NCBI GenBank assembly: GCA_016342345.1
Contig: JAEINO010000006.1
Span: forward strand, 1-64,000
Source of the DNA: Pseudodesulfovibrio sp.
GTDB lineage: Bacteria > Desulfobacterota > Desulfovibrionia > Desulfovibrionales > Desulfovibrionaceae
Direction of reading: 5' to 3'
DNA length: 64,000 nt
Below, one piece after another: positions 43,824-53,227 of the stretch (position 1 is the first letter of the stretch; each line of letters opens with the position of its first letter). The notes under the pieces are model-generated. The model worked only from the letters and a program-made list of their open reading frames with translations. It did not search any database and was not told the DNA's origin. Both the position numbers and the translations under genes were made by a program.

Positions 43824-45031
43824 GCAGCAGACTGATTTCCCGCTATACCAACACCGTCCTCGCTTTCGACATCACTGATGGCGAGAAGGCAACGACCTGT
43901 GCGCAACCATCTGATGAGGATATCGCACACTTCACGGAACGGACTCTCAAGATGTTCGACAAAAGCAATGCAACATATCTCGTGCTCTTCGGGCTCGGTT
44001 CTGGGGCCCAGGCTCTGGCACTGGACAAGGCTCTGCCGGGAAAAGCCAAACTGATCGTCTGCGAAACAAACCTGACAACAGCACGTACATTTCTTGAACA
44101 CAATCCCGCATGGCGCGAGGATGACACCCGATCCAGCATAATTTCAGACAGTTCTCCATGGGCGCAACTCTACCTGCTTGCCACAATCGGAGCCACACCC
44201 AAAAACACAAGCCTTGCACTCAATCCCGACATCCCCGAGGACAACCGCAAACGCTACCAGGCATTGCAACGGCTCTTCATGAATGCAAAGCCACACCAGG
44301 CCATCAACAGTACCTATCTGAGCCATTTGGCGGTCCAAGCCCCGAACCTCAGTGTAGGAGTCATTCTGGACCCTAACGAACCGGACCTGGATACCTTTTT
44401 TGCCCAATTTCCTGACTGGATAAAGGAAATTGTCGTCATATGGGATGCGGACACTGTACCGGACACGAATTGCTCCTGCGCCGTACCCATTCGCCAATTT
44501 GCCCAGCCACTCGAAGATTTCTCGACTCAGCGCAACAGAATGCTCGACGAATGCTCTGGAGACTGGGTGCTCTATCTGGACGGAGACGAATTGTTCAGCG
44601 ACGACATATGGAACCTGTTCACGGCCATAATGCCCATCAAGCGGCTTGAAGCCTGCTATTTCCCGCGCATGACCTTCTATCCCGACGAAGCCCACTGCAA
44701 AGTCGGCTATGGAATGTGGCCAGACCTGCAACTTCGTCTATTCAGAAAAAAGGATGGAGTACGATTCGAGCGTCCTATCCATGAACGATTGACCGGCATC
44801 AATGGCCGCATCGCCCTGGCCCTGGACAGTCCCATCCTGCATTACAGCCGCCTCAGAAAATCCCCTGCGGAACTGACGGCCAAGCTCAAACGATTCGACG
44901 AAGCCGGAGGGAATAGCGTACACCACATGCTCAACGACGATTATCCGAACCTTGAACGTACCCTGTTCTCCGAGGCATCCCTCATCTCCGGTTCACTAGA
45001 GGTATTGCTTCTGGAAGAAAATCCGTCCTGA
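43820..45031 (+). CDS. GT2-type glycosyltransferase with extra N-terminal domain
   Basis: Residues from about 170 form a GT-A glycosyltransferase: VGVILDPNEPDLDTFFAQF, QRNRMLDECSGDWVLYLDGDE with the DXD-like metal site, and RLFRKKDGVRFERPIHERL, a pattern of SunS/WaaE-like GT2 enzymes. The first 170 residues are different: LVLFGLGSGAQALALDKALP followed by LIVCETN looks like a Rossmann domain of methyltransferase or DUF115 type. The fused layout suggests a modifying enzyme for flagellin or glycan. It overlaps the GT4 gene by four bases. Confidence 0.75.
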   Translation: MSSRLISRYTNTVLAFDITDGEKATTCAQPSDEDIAHFTERTLKMFDKSNATYLVLFGLGSGAQALALDKALPGKAKLIVCETNLTTARTFLEHNPAWREDDTRSSIISDSSPWAQLYLLATIGATPKNTSLALNPDIPEDNRKRYQALQRLFMNAKPHQAINSTYLSHLAVQAPNLSVGVILDPNEPDLDTFFAQFPDWIKEIVVIWDADTVPDTNCSCAVPIRQFAQPLEDFSTQRNRMLDECSGDWVLYLDGDELFSDDIWNLFTAIMPIKRLEACYFPRMTFYPDEAHCKVGYGMWPDLQLRLFRKKDGVRFERPIHERLTGINGRIALALDSPILHYSRLRKSPAELTAKLKRFDEAGGNSVHHMLNDDYPNLERTLFSEASLISGSLEVLLLEENPS

Positions 45032-45233
45032 TCATACACGCAGCAGGTCCACATCCAAACTGATGTCTAACCTGCAAAACCATGGCTAACGCGAGAACCC
45101 GGTTCTTTCAACGCTTCACATGAAGCATCAATCAGACCTATATCTGTCACCTGTCTTGCACGTGACTTGATTCTCACGTACAAAATGGATACGACCGTTC
45201 ATCATTGATATAAAAGTCTTTCAAGGAATGACG

Positions 45234-46292
45234 ATGCAAATAATCTGTCCCGAATGCCAGTTCACCCGCGAAGTGGACGAAACCAAAATCCCAGCAAAGT
45301 CCCAGGTTGCCACCTGTCCGAAATGCAAGATGAAGTTCAAATTTCGCGAGCTTCGTGAAGAGGCTTTCTCTTTGGAAGAAACAACAGAAACCACACCCTC
45401 GGGCACACCTGAGCCAACAACTCCTCCCACTCTTGAGGAGCCGGAACCGCTTTTTCCGAAAATCACCTCTCCGGGAGAAAATCCGAAGGATGAACTCTGG
45501 GACAAACTCGGAGACATGACCCCACCCGAAAACAAACAGGACGAACAACCCCCTGCTGCCAGTGACCAGCAACCGGTTCCTGGATGGACAGGTGAATTCA
45601 ACGGCGAATTTCCAGACCCCATGCAGACAGACATGGGTGATGAAGACACGGAAGAATCCCCCATGCTTGTGCCTCCACCGTTCGAGCAATTGGACCGGTA
45701 CGGATTCTTCAACGGCCTGTACATGACCATCAAGCTGGTCCTGACTTCGCCCCGTCTCTTCTTTTCCGTAATGCCCGTCGGAGGAGGACTGGCCAAACCG
45801 CTGACCTTCACGATCCTCCTCTCCATGATCCAGGGATTCGCCCAATATTTCTGGGGAATGGCCGGGGTTTCATCGTATGTCGAAACAGGCAGCACGAAAG
45901 CCATTGGTGGAACTGCCGGTTCCATGTCCGCCCTGCTCATGCTCCTGTTCATGCCTGCATTCATCGCTGCCGGACAATTCATGATCACGGGAATATACCA
46001 TCTGTTGCTCATGCTCATGCGCGCTGACAACCAGGGATTTGAAGGAACATTCCGAGCACTGGCATACGCCAACGCGCCATTGATTCTCGGCATCTTCCCC
46101 CAACCCATACTTGAAGTCGAGACAACCTGGATGTTCATCACTGCCATATGGGGACTTTTCCTGACTATCCTGGGACTCAAGTATATTCACAAGACCTCAT
46201 TCGCCAAGGTGATCCCTGTGGCATTGGTTCCGCTCCTGTTGGCAATGATCGCAGCTCTGACCCTGTTTCAGGATCAGCTTCCGACCATCTAA
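45234..46292 (+). CDS. Zinc-ribbon and Yip1-domain membrane protein
   Basis: The N-terminus (IICPECQFTREVDETKIP, then ATCPKCKMKFKF) is an MJ0042-type zinc finger with two CxxC pairs. A Pro/Glu-rich linker of about 110 residues follows, then a C-terminal membrane domain with five hydrophobic segments starting GFFNGLYMTIKLVLTSPRLFF, which fits the Yip1 family. The start at 45234 follows AAGGA at a six-base distance; an ATG two codons earlier is too close to that site. Function unknown; possibly a membrane organiser. A small gene follows after twelve bases. Confidence 0.72.
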   Translation: MQIICPECQFTREVDETKIPAKSQVATCPKCKMKFKFRELREEAFSLEETTETTPSGTPEPTTPPTLEEPEPLFPKITSPGENPKDELWDKLGDMTPPENKQDEQPPAASDQQPVPGWTGEFNGEFPDPMQTDMGDEDTEESPMLVPPPFEQLDRYGFFNGLYMTIKLVLTSPRLFFSVMPVGGGLAKPLTFTILLSMIQGFAQYFWGMAGVSSYVETGSTKAIGGTAGSMSALLMLLFMPAFIAAGQFMITGIYHLLLMLMRADNQGFEGTFRALAYANAPLILGIFPQPILEVETTWMFITAIWGLFLTILGLKYIHKTSFAKVIPVALVPLLLAMIAALTLFQDQLPTI

Positions 46293-46304
46293 GAGATTGT
46301 CACA

Positions 46305-46640
46305 ATGACTGGCTGGTTCAAAAACAAGATTGCGGACTGGAAAGCCCAGCGCAAACTCACCCGGGAAATCAACCCGCGCAACTTCAAGCAGACGGCCCAG
46401 GACATTCGCAACCTGGCCGTCCTTGCTTCACAACTCAACCCGAAAGAACAGAGAATCCGCCAGCTAATCAAAAATATCCTCGTTGAGATGGACCGCTTGA
46501 GCGATCTGGCGGATCGCCCGGAATTCAAGCAACTCTCCACTGGCAAGCGACTGCTGCTCCGCCAGGGACTCAAGGAATCCCGCGATCAACTGCTCGAATC
46601 CATCCAATCAGCTCCTTCCCCGACTGAAACACTGCAATAG
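46305..46640 (+). CDS. Small helical protein of unknown function
   Basis: This 111-residue product is not recognised. It is charged and helical throughout (FKNKIADWKAQRKLTREI, then LVEMDRLSDLADR), with no signal peptide or membrane segment. It lies twelve bases after the zinc-ribbon/Yip1 gene and is probably cotranscribed with it, so it may work at the membrane with that protein. No ribosome site stronger than AAGAGAT is seen. Confidence 0.6.
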   Translation: MTGWFKNKIADWKAQRKLTREINPRNFKQTAQDIRNLAVLASQLNPKEQRIRQLIKNILVEMDRLSDLADRPEFKQLSTGKRLLLRQGLKESRDQLLESIQSAPSPTETLQ

Positions 46641-46764
46641 CCGACAAACAATATCGGCATCAATTGCGGTACACATATTGCTTCATCCCCTGCAAGAGAA
46701 TCGGACGCGTCATGAGCTTGGCGCAAATCCGCAAGTAAGTTGCAACAATCAGCCGGTGAGCATC

Positions 46765-47901
46765 ATGAAAAAAGTATTTATTTTCAGTCTTTTGTTTGCA
46801 TTAACCGCATGCGCCTACGTTGACCCGTCCATAACAGATCAAACCACGATCTACTATGATTCACCTGTCAGACGATCGACGCTTCAGGTTTCCGTGCATC
46901 CCAAGGGCAAACAATATCGTCCCCTGACAGCATATTTTCATCCGTTCGTAATACAACAGCACAACAGTGACTCCGAGTACCTGTCCGACTCATTCGCGGC
47001 CATCTTTCACGGTGCATGGACCGAAGAACGGCTGTTCCCGATACTGGAATTCAAGCCCGGAACACGTTACCTCGGATTGAATTCGGCACTTGACCGGGCC
47101 AGACGACGCGGAGCCGACCTGCTCATCCTGGGCGTGGTTCCCTATTTCTATGCAGGGCACACCGTTGACGACACAGCCATCACCATACAGATCAACATCT
47201 ATTCCACAGGCAATGGCAACCTCTTGTGGACCATGATGCAATCCGGTCGCATCGAGGACAAGCTGCCCGATGACTACATCTATTTTCGTAACGAATATCG
47301 TCTGAGTGAAGGACCTTTCAACAAGATCATCCGCTCCATGGCCAAAGACATGGCCCTTCCATTGAAGGCATGGCTGCCCGATCCTGACACCGATTTCCAG
47401 TTTGCAAACAACACTCGTGACGTACAAGCCAATCTGGTCGGGACAACACAAGCACCCACCGCAATGGCTAACGAAGACAAGACCATGGAACAGGAATTGC
47501 CTGCCGAGACAGTCAACAAACAGAAAATCGATGGCAACAGTACCAGTTCAGAAGTCAAGGGCGTGAACCTCGACATTCAGTTCGCCTTTGACAAAGCCAC
47601 CATCAACCAAAAATCATACCATCTGCTCGATGCCCTGGGAGAAGCGCTCAACTCAAGCGACCTCAAGGGCAAGAACATCATCATAGGCGGACATACCGAT
47701 GCCAAGGGCGACAATGCCTACAATCTCGCCCTTTCCAAAAAACGCGCTGAAGCGGTCAAGGTCTACCTTGTCAACAAATGGGGTATAGCCCCGGACCTCA
47801 TCGAGGCTGTGGGCTACGGCAAATCAAGACCACTCAACGAAGGAAAGACGCCGGAAGATCAACAGAAAAATCGCAGGGTGGAAATACGGCTTGTGGATTA
47901 G
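46765..47901 (+). CDS. OmpA-family lipoprotein
   Basis: The 378-residue product has a lipoprotein signal (MKKVFIFSLLFALTAC, lipobox LTAC), an unassigned N-terminal domain of about 220 residues, a linker, and a C-terminal OmpA/MotB peptidoglycan-binding domain: NLDIQFAFDKATINQKSY, then GGHTDAKGDNAYNLALSKKRAEAV and QQKNRRVEIRLV. It is likely anchored in the outer membrane and bound to peptidoglycan. The start at 46765 follows CCGGTGAG; a GTG three codons upstream is possible. A strong terminator follows. Confidence 0.85.
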   Translation: MKKVFIFSLLFALTACAYVDPSITDQTTIYYDSPVRRSTLQVSVHPKGKQYRPLTAYFHPFVIQQHNSDSEYLSDSFAAIFHGAWTEERLFPILEFKPGTRYLGLNSALDRARRRGADLLILGVVPYFYAGHTVDDTAITIQINIYSTGNGNLLWTMMQSGRIEDKLPDDYIYFRNEYRLSEGPFNKIIRSMAKDMALPLKAWLPDPDTDFQFANNTRDVQANLVGTTQAPTAMANEDKTMEQELPAETVNKQKIDGNSTSSEVKGVNLDIQFAFDKATINQKSYHLLDALGEALNSSDLKGKNIIIGGHTDAKGDNAYNLALSKKRAEAVKVYLVNKWGIAPDLIEAVGYGKSRPLNEGKTPEDQQKNRRVEIRLVD

Positions 47902-47959
47902 CCCTGCTTTGTAGCTTGACTTTCTGAGAACAATTATTACATTCCGAAAAGGAATACGG

Positions 47960-47985
47960 AAGGGGCCTTTCCGGCCCCTTTTTTT
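47960..47985 (+). terminator. Terminator of the OmpA-family gene
   Basis: AAGGGGCC-TTTCC-GGCCCCTT followed by TTTTT. A clear rho-independent terminator between the OmpA gene and the ahb cluster. Confidence 0.9.
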
Positions 47986-48052
47986 GGCCTTTTACACCGC
48001 CGTTTTTGTGTGGTACCTCAGGTGCTCACTTCATAAGAGAGGTTAAATTTAT

Positions 48053-49246
48053 ATGATTGGTATTTCCAAACTCTACTGTGGAGCCGTCGAGCCATCTGAC
48101 GCTCTGCGGTATAATCGCGAATCCGGGCAGTTGCCCTCCCATCTTCTCCAGTTTGCAAAGGACAAAAAGCCTGTTGTCGTCTGGAACATGACCCAGCGAT
48201 GCAACCTAAAATGTGTCCATTGCTATGCACAAGCTGTTGACCCAAGCAGCCAGAAAGATCCGATTTCAAATGAAAAAGCCAAGGAAATCATCGACGACCT
48301 CGCCCAGTTTGGCGCGCCAGTCATGCTTTTTTCCGGTGGCGAACCCCTGGTCCGCGAAGATCTGACCGATCTGGCCAAATACTCTATCTCCAAGGGAATG
48401 CGTGCGGTCATCTCCACCAACGGCACGCTCATCACCAAAAGCAAAGCCAAAGAACTCAAGGAAGTCGGCTTGTCCTACGTGGGCATCTCCCTTGATGGTT
48501 CCGAAGAAATTCATGACAACTTTCGTGGCGTAAAGGGCTCTTACAAGAAAGCCCTCCAAGGTGTGGAGAACTGTCAGGCCGAAGGTCTCAAGGTCGGCTT
48601 GCGCTTCACCATAAGCAAAAGAAACGTGACGGAAATACCCCACCTCTTCGATCTTATCGAAGATCTGGAAGTACCACGCATCTGTTTCTACCATCTGGTA
48701 TACTCAGGTCGAGGTTCTGAAATGATCAAGGAAGACCTGGATCATCAGGAAACCCGCAAGGCAGTGGACGTGATCATGGATCGCACCCGCGCCCTGTTCG
48801 ACAAAGGTCTGCCCAAGGAAGTCCTGACCGTGGACAACCATGCAGATGGCCCACACGTCTATTATCGTCTGCTCAAGGAAGACCCGGCACGCGCTGCAGA
48901 AGTTCTCGAACTGCTCAAGATGAACGAAGGCAATTCCACTGGTCGCGGCATCGGCTGCATCTCTTGGGATGGCAAGGTTCACGCAGACCAGTTCATGCGC
49001 CACCACACTTTCGGCAACGTGCTGGAACGCCCGTTCTCCGAAATCTGGATGGACGACAAGATCGAACTGTTGCACAAGCTCAAGGACAAACGTCCTTACG
49101 TCAAGGGACGCTGTGCCAAATGTCGTTTCCTGAACGTCTGTGGCGGCAACTTCCGCGCCCGCGCCGAAGCCTACTATGATGACTTCTGGGCGCAGGACCC
49201 GGCATGTTACCTCACCGATGAGGAAATCGCCGGCGAACCGCTGTAA
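48053..49246 (+). CDS. ahbC: AhbC, 12,18-didecarboxysiroheme deacetylase (radical SAM)
   Basis: Removes the acetate side chains of 12,18-didecarboxysiroheme to give Fe-coproporphyrin III in siroheme-dependent heme synthesis. The 397-residue product starts MIGISKLYCGAVEPSDALRY, a form I associate with AhbC, with the radical SAM cluster Cys50-X3-Cys54-X2-Cys57 (QRCNLKCVHCYAQ), SGGEPL, and a C-terminal SPASM-like cysteine set (CAKCRFLNVCGG). It heads the heme cluster with hemB, ahbD and a siroheme decarboxylase subunit, and is separated from hemB by a long hairpin. Confidence 0.9.
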   Translation: MIGISKLYCGAVEPSDALRYNRESGQLPSHLLQFAKDKKPVVVWNMTQRCNLKCVHCYAQAVDPSSQKDPISNEKAKEIIDDLAQFGAPVMLFSGGEPLVREDLTDLAKYSISKGMRAVISTNGTLITKSKAKELKEVGLSYVGISLDGSEEIHDNFRGVKGSYKKALQGVENCQAEGLKVGLRFTISKRNVTEIPHLFDLIEDLEVPRICFYHLVYSGRGSEMIKEDLDHQETRKAVDVIMDRTRALFDKGLPKEVLTVDNHADGPHVYYRLLKEDPARAAEVLELLKMNEGNSTGRGIGCISWDGKVHADQFMRHHTFGNVLERPFSEIWMDDKIELLHKLKDKRPYVKGRCAKCRFLNVCGGNFRARAEAYYDDFWAQDPACYLTDEEIAGEPL

Positions 49247-49260
49247 AAACAAAATGCCTC

Positions 49261-49304
49261 GGACGGTTGAGGGAAAACTTTGAAAGTTTTTCCCTCAACC
49301 GTCC
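49261..49304 (+). terminator. Long near-perfect hairpin between ahbC and hemB
   Basis: GGACGGTTGAGGGAAAA is exactly mirrored by TTTTCCCTCAACCGTCC around CTTTGAAAG, with one bulged T. The stem is about 20 pairs and is followed by TTTC. It may end ahbC transcription or protect the upstream mRNA. Confidence 0.7.
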
Positions 49305-49469
49305 TTTCAAAACATTTTGGTTCTACGCCGCCATAAAGAACTGCGGAACAAGATAAAACCGTTTGGCGGCGCAGGAGTGTGCGCGACAACCAGCCCAGCA
49401 CTCTGATTTGCAGTAATCGCAAAAACGGCTATAAGAAAATTGAATGAAATTTCTTTTACTGGAGCGGTT

Positions 49470-50450
49470 ATGATTCCTTCTGATTTTTATCGCGGACGCA
49501 GGTTGAGATCCAGCCTGACCATGCGAGAACTGGTACGTGAGAACGAGGTCAGACCCCAGGATCTGATCATGCCCTATTTCGTGGTCGAAACGGACAACGA
49601 TTCCTTCAAGAAAGAAATCAGCTCCATGCCCGGCCAATACCAACTTTCCCTCAAACAACTCGAAAAACAGGTTGATGCGGCTGTCAAAAACGGCCTCAAA
49701 TCCTGCATCCTCTTTGGCATTCCCGCTAAAAAAGACGAAACCGGCACACAAGCCTATGATGACAAGGGCATTGTCCAACAGGCCATCCGCCTGCTCAAGA
49801 ACAGCTGGCCCGAACTGATCGTCATTGCCGACACCTGCCTATGCGAATACACCTCCCACGGACATTGCGGTATCGTGAAGCAAGGCGATGTACTCAACGA
49901 CCCTACCTTGAATTTACTGGCAAGAGCTGCCGTGGCCCAGGCCAAGGCTGGTGCGGATATAGTGGCTCCATCGGACATGATGGACGGACGCGTGGCTGCA
50001 ATCCGGCAAGCCCTGAATGAAGCCGGATTCGAAAATACACCGATCATGTCCTATGCCGTGAAATACTCCTCGGCCTTTTACGGCCCGTTCCGCGAAGCCG
50101 CGGAATCAGCCCCCCAATTCGGGGATCGCAAGACCTACCAAATGGACCCGGCCAACAGTCGCGAAGCCATGCGCGAAGCAGTCGCCGACATGGAAGAAGG
50201 TGCGGACATCCTGATGGTCAAACCCGGCATGCCCTATCTCGACATCATCCGACAGGTACGCGACAACTTCGATACTCCGGTCGCCGCATATCAAGTCAGC
50301 GGAGAATACTCGATGATCAAGGCCGCAGCCCTGAATGGCTGGATAGACGAAATGGGCGTAATCATGGAATCTCTGGTCGCCTTCAAACGCGCCGGAGCAG
50401 ACCTCATCCTCACTTACTTCACCGAAGACGTACTCAAGGCATTGAAATAA
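49470..50450 (+). CDS. hemB: Delta-aminolevulinic acid dehydratase (porphobilinogen synthase)
   Basis: Condenses two aminolevulinates to porphobilinogen. The 326-residue product has [14 protein letters not shown], the zinc-site cysteines, [16 protein letters not shown] with a Schiff-base lysine, and the second active lysine in [11 protein letters not shown]. The start at 49470 follows CTGGAGC; an upstream in-frame ATG ten codons earlier has no site. It sits between ahbC and ahbD, one base before the latter, so early and late tetrapyrrole steps are made together. Confidence 0.96.
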   Translation: MIPSDFYRGRRLRSSLTMRELVRENEVRPQDLIMPYFVVETDNDSFKKEISSMPGQYQLSLKQLEKQVDAAVKNGLKSCILFGIPAKKDETGTQAYDDKGIVQQAIRLLKNSWPELIVIADTCLCEYTSHGHCGIVKQGDVLNDPTLNLLARAAVAQAKAGADIVAPSDMMDGRVAAIRQALNEAGFENTPIMSYAVKYSSAFYGPFREAAESAPQFGDRKTYQMDPANSREAMREAVADMEEGADILMVKPGMPYLDIIRQVRDNFDTPVAAYQVSGEYSMIKAAALNGWIDEMGVIMESLVAFKRAGADLILTYFTEDVLKALK

Positions 50451-50451
50451 C

Positions 50452-51600
50452 ATGAGCACTCACCCCAAAGGCCATCCCGGAAGCCATCCACACGGCAAGT
50501 CCCATCCCGGCGCAGAGAGCGCACCCAAAATGACCCTGGAAGACGGTAGCCCGGTCTGCCGCCTTATTGCCTGGGAAGTGACCCGATCCTGCAACCTTGC
50601 ATGCAAGCATTGCCGGGCCGAGGCGCACCCCGAGCCATATTCCAATGAACTTTCCACCGACGAAGCCAAGGCACTCATCGACACCTTCCCGGATGTGGGC
50701 AGCCCGATCATCATCTTTACCGGCGGCGAGCCCATGATGCGGCACGATGTCTACGAACTGATCGCCTATGCCAAGGACAAGGGAATGCGATGTGTCATGG
50801 CCCCCAATGGCACACTGATCACACCCGAAACCGCACAGCAGATGAAGGAAGCAGGCGTCGAACGATGCTCCATATCCATAGACGCCCCCGAAGCTGCCCA
50901 GCACGATGAATTCCGTGGCGAAGTCGGAGCCTTTGACGCATCCATGCGTGGCATCCAGTACCTCAAGGATGCAGGCATCGAATTCCAGATCAACACCACT
51001 GTGACCAAAAACAACCTCGGGCTGTTCAAGGACATATTCAATCTTTGCGAAGGCATTGGCGCAGCAGCCTGGCACATCTTCCTGCTGGTTCCCACCGGAC
51101 GCGCAGTGGAACTCGGCACCGAGGTCATCACCGCCAACGAGTACGAAAACGTACTCAACTGGTTCTACGATTTCCGCAAGACCACGGACATGCAGCTCAA
51201 AGCCACCTGCGCCCCGCATTACCACCGCATCCTGCGCCAGCGCGCCAAGGAAGACGGTATCCCGGTCAATTTCGAAACATTCGGACTCGACGCCGTGAGC
51301 CGAGGCTGCCTCGGAGGCGTGGGCTTCTGCTTCATATCCCATCGCGGCCAGGTGCAGCCCTGTGGATACCTTGAACTGGATTGCGGCAACGTCCGCGAAA
51401 CCCCGTTCCCGGAAATCTGGAAAAAATCCCAACAATTTCTCAACCTGCGCAACCCCGAAGTCTATGATGGGAAATGCGGGTATTGCGAATACGAAAAGGT
51501 CTGCGGCGGATGCCGCGCCCGAGCCCATACCATGAATGGTCATTATCTGAAGGAAGAGCCTTTGTGTTCCTATGAACCCAAGAAAAAGCCACGCAACTGA
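50452..51600 (+). CDS. ahbD: AhbD, heme synthase (radical SAM)
   Basis: Oxidatively decarboxylates the propionates of Fe-coproporphyrin III to make heme b. The 382-residue product has a His/Pro-rich N-terminus (STHPKGHPGSHPHGKSHPG), which could bind metal, then the radical SAM cluster Cys47-X3-Cys51-X2-Cys54 (RSCNLACKHCRAE), TGGEPMMRHD, and a C-terminal second cluster (CGYCEYEKVCGGCRARA). Its ATG comes one base after hemB, and the siroheme decarboxylase subunit begins two bases after its stop. Unusual point: the His-rich N-terminal stretch. Confidence 0.9.
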   Translation: MSTHPKGHPGSHPHGKSHPGAESAPKMTLEDGSPVCRLIAWEVTRSCNLACKHCRAEAHPEPYSNELSTDEAKALIDTFPDVGSPIIIFTGGEPMMRHDVYELIAYAKDKGMRCVMAPNGTLITPETAQQMKEAGVERCSISIDAPEAAQHDEFRGEVGAFDASMRGIQYLKDAGIEFQINTTVTKNNLGLFKDIFNLCEGIGAAAWHIFLLVPTGRAVELGTEVITANEYENVLNWFYDFRKTTDMQLKATCAPHYHRILRQRAKEDGIPVNFETFGLDAVSRGCLGGVGFCFISHRGQVQPCGYLELDCGNVRETPFPEIWKKSQQFLNLRNPEVYDGKCGYCEYEKVCGGCRARAHTMNGHYLKEEPLCSYEPKKKPRN

Positions 51601-51601
51601 C

Positions 51602-52051
51602 ATGGATAATCACGACAAGCAGATACTCGACATCATCCAGTCCCACTTCCCGATTGCATCACGTCCCTACGAGGAAGTGGGCAAACAGGTGGGCCTGTCA
51701 GAATCGGAAGTTCTTGAGCGCATCCGCGACCTGAAAAAGTCCGGGCTCATCCGCAGAATGGGTGCCAACTTCACATCCCAGGCTCTGGGCTGGCAGTCCA
51801 CCCTGTGCGCGGCCAGCGTGCCGGAAGACAAGTTGGACCAGTACGTGGCCGAAGTGAACAAACACGATGGCGTGACGCACAACTATTTGCGCGAAAACGA
51901 ATTCAACGTCTGGTTCGCGCTCATCGCCCCGGACATGGATGCCGTGGAGACCATCCTCGCATCCATCACCAAGGCCACGGGAATCAAGATACTGAATCTG
52001 CCCGCCAGCAAGCTGTACAAGATCAAGGTCGATTTCAAAATGGACAAATAG
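51602..52051 (+). CDS. Siroheme decarboxylase subunit (AhbA/AhbB type)
   Basis: The 149-residue product has an Lrp/AsnC fold: a winged helix (KQILDIIQSHFPIASRPY, then ERIRDLKKSGLIRRMGA) and a C-terminal domain with THNYLRENEFNVWFAL, the AhbA/AhbB pattern. AhbA and AhbB form a heterodimer that decarboxylates siroheme. I cannot tell which subunit this is; the second is not in the window. The start is placed at 51602 directly after ahbD. It is an enzyme rather than a regulator by context. Confidence 0.82.
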   Translation: MDNHDKQILDIIQSHFPIASRPYEEVGKQVGLSESEVLERIRDLKKSGLIRRMGANFTSQALGWQSTLCAASVPEDKLDQYVAEVNKHDGVTHNYLRENEFNVWFALIAPDMDAVETILASITKATGIKILNLPASKLYKIKVDFKMDK

Positions 52052-52076
52052 CGGCAGGACAGGCAATAAGTAGACC

Positions 52077-52409
52077 ATGGACAAATTAATTAAATCCCTG
52101 TTGCTCGGCATTGCCACTGGAATACTGAACGCCATCCCCATGGCCTTCCAGGATTTGAGCTGGCAGGCCCATGTCTCGGTACTCCTGCACTGGCTGGCCC
52201 TCAGCGTCATCATCACCTATGCACGACTGCCCCTGAGCGGCTGGCTCTCTGGACTGATCATTGCCCTGCTCACCAGCATCCCCATGGCCATCCTGATAAC
52301 TGTGACCGCACCTTCGGCAGCCTTACCGATCCTGTTTTCAGCCATCATACTGGGCAGTCTGCTCGGTCTCATGACTGAAAAACTGATCACCGACCAGCGA
52401 CTTGGGTAG
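52077..52409 (+). CDS. Small membrane protein, unknown function
   Basis: The 110-residue product has about four hydrophobic helices (LLLGIATGILNAIPMAF, VLLHWLALSVIITYA, GWLSGLIIALLTSIPMAILITV, ILFSAIILGSLLGLM). I do not recognise a family. It lies 25 bp after the siroheme decarboxylase subunit on the same strand and may belong to the heme transcript. A role in tetrapyrrole handling would be speculation. Confidence 0.55.
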   Translation: MDKLIKSLLLGIATGILNAIPMAFQDLSWQAHVSVLLHWLALSVIITYARLPLSGWLSGLIIALLTSIPMAILITVTAPSAALPILFSAIILGSLLGLMTEKLITDQRLG

Positions 52410-52502
52410 CGGCATTTTTGACCGGTCCGATAAAACTTGCGAAGCATGGGCGTTGCGGGTACATCTTTTCCAGCAAATAATTCCTCAAGCGGAGCAAGCG
52501 TC

Positions 52503-53153
52503 ATGATTCTTTCCCCATCCATGCTTTCCTCTGATTTCACCAATATGGAATCTGAACTCAAGGCCCTTGAAAAGGCAGGACTGAAATGGGTCCACCTCGA
52601 TGTAATGGATGGCATGTTCGTCCCCAGCATCACTTTCGGCCCCCCTATCATCAAGGCCATGCGAGCCAAGTCGAACCTTTTTTTCGACTGCCACCTGATG
52701 ATCAACGATCCGGGACGATACATCGAAAGCTTTGCTGAGGCAGGAGCCGATCTCATTTGCGTTCATGCCGAAACCTGCGATCACCTGGAACGCGTTTGCG
52801 CCCAGATCGTCGACGCCGGAGCCAAGCCTGCCGTAGCCTTGAACCCGCACACCCCGCTGGAAACGATCAAGTACCTGATCCCGCAACTGTACATGGTCCT
52901 GATCATGTCCGTTAACCCGGGTTTCGGAGGCCAGAAGTTCATCCCGTTCTGCCTGGACAAGGTACAGGAACTCAAGCAGATGATCACTGACGCCAAAGCC
53001 GATACCCTGATTCAGATTGACGGTGGCGTGACAGCCGAAAACGCCAGGGAACTGGTCGATGCCGGTGTTGACGTACTCGTTTCCGGCTCGGCATTCTTCG
53101 GGTACCCGCCCTATGACGAACGCCACAAGACTTTTCAGAACATCTGTAAATAA
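52503..53153 (+). CDS. rpe: Ribulose-phosphate 3-epimerase
   Basis: Interconverts ribulose-5-phosphate and xylulose-5-phosphate; TIM barrel of 216 aa. Motifs are ILSPSMLSSDF, HLDVMDGMFVPSITFG with metal-binding His/Asp, DCHLMI, and MSVNPGFGGQKF with QIDGGV near the end. The start at 52503 follows GGAGC and matches the family; an open frame 22 codons longer is not family-like. A terminator follows. Confidence 0.95.
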   Translation: MILSPSMLSSDFTNMESELKALEKAGLKWVHLDVMDGMFVPSITFGPPIIKAMRAKSNLFFDCHLMINDPGRYIESFAEAGADLICVHAETCDHLERVCAQIVDAGAKPAVALNPHTPLETIKYLIPQLYMVLIMSVNPGFGGQKFIPFCLDKVQELKQMITDAKADTLIQIDGGVTAENARELVDAGVDVLVSGSAFFGYPPYDERHKTFQNICK

Positions 53154-53175
53154 CAATATATTCCATACCATTATC

Positions 53176-53202
53176 GGGGGCTGCTTGATCAGCCCCCTTT
53201 TG
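53176..53202 (+). terminator. Terminator of rpe
   Basis: GGGGGCTG-CTTGAT-CAGCCCCC followed by TTTT. Clear rho-independent terminator. Confidence 0.9.
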
Positions 53203-53227
53203 ATTTAAAATAGCTGAAAGGATACCA

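Noticed and set aside
45221-46180. 319-codon open frame antisense to the zinc-ribbon/Yip1 gene
   Set aside because: Ser/Gly/Val-rich mirror of a Pro/Glu linker and hydrophobic helices; not a gene.
50434-51603. 389-codon open frame antisense to ahbD
   Set aside because: Fully opposite ahbD and shows shadow composition; no ribosome site.
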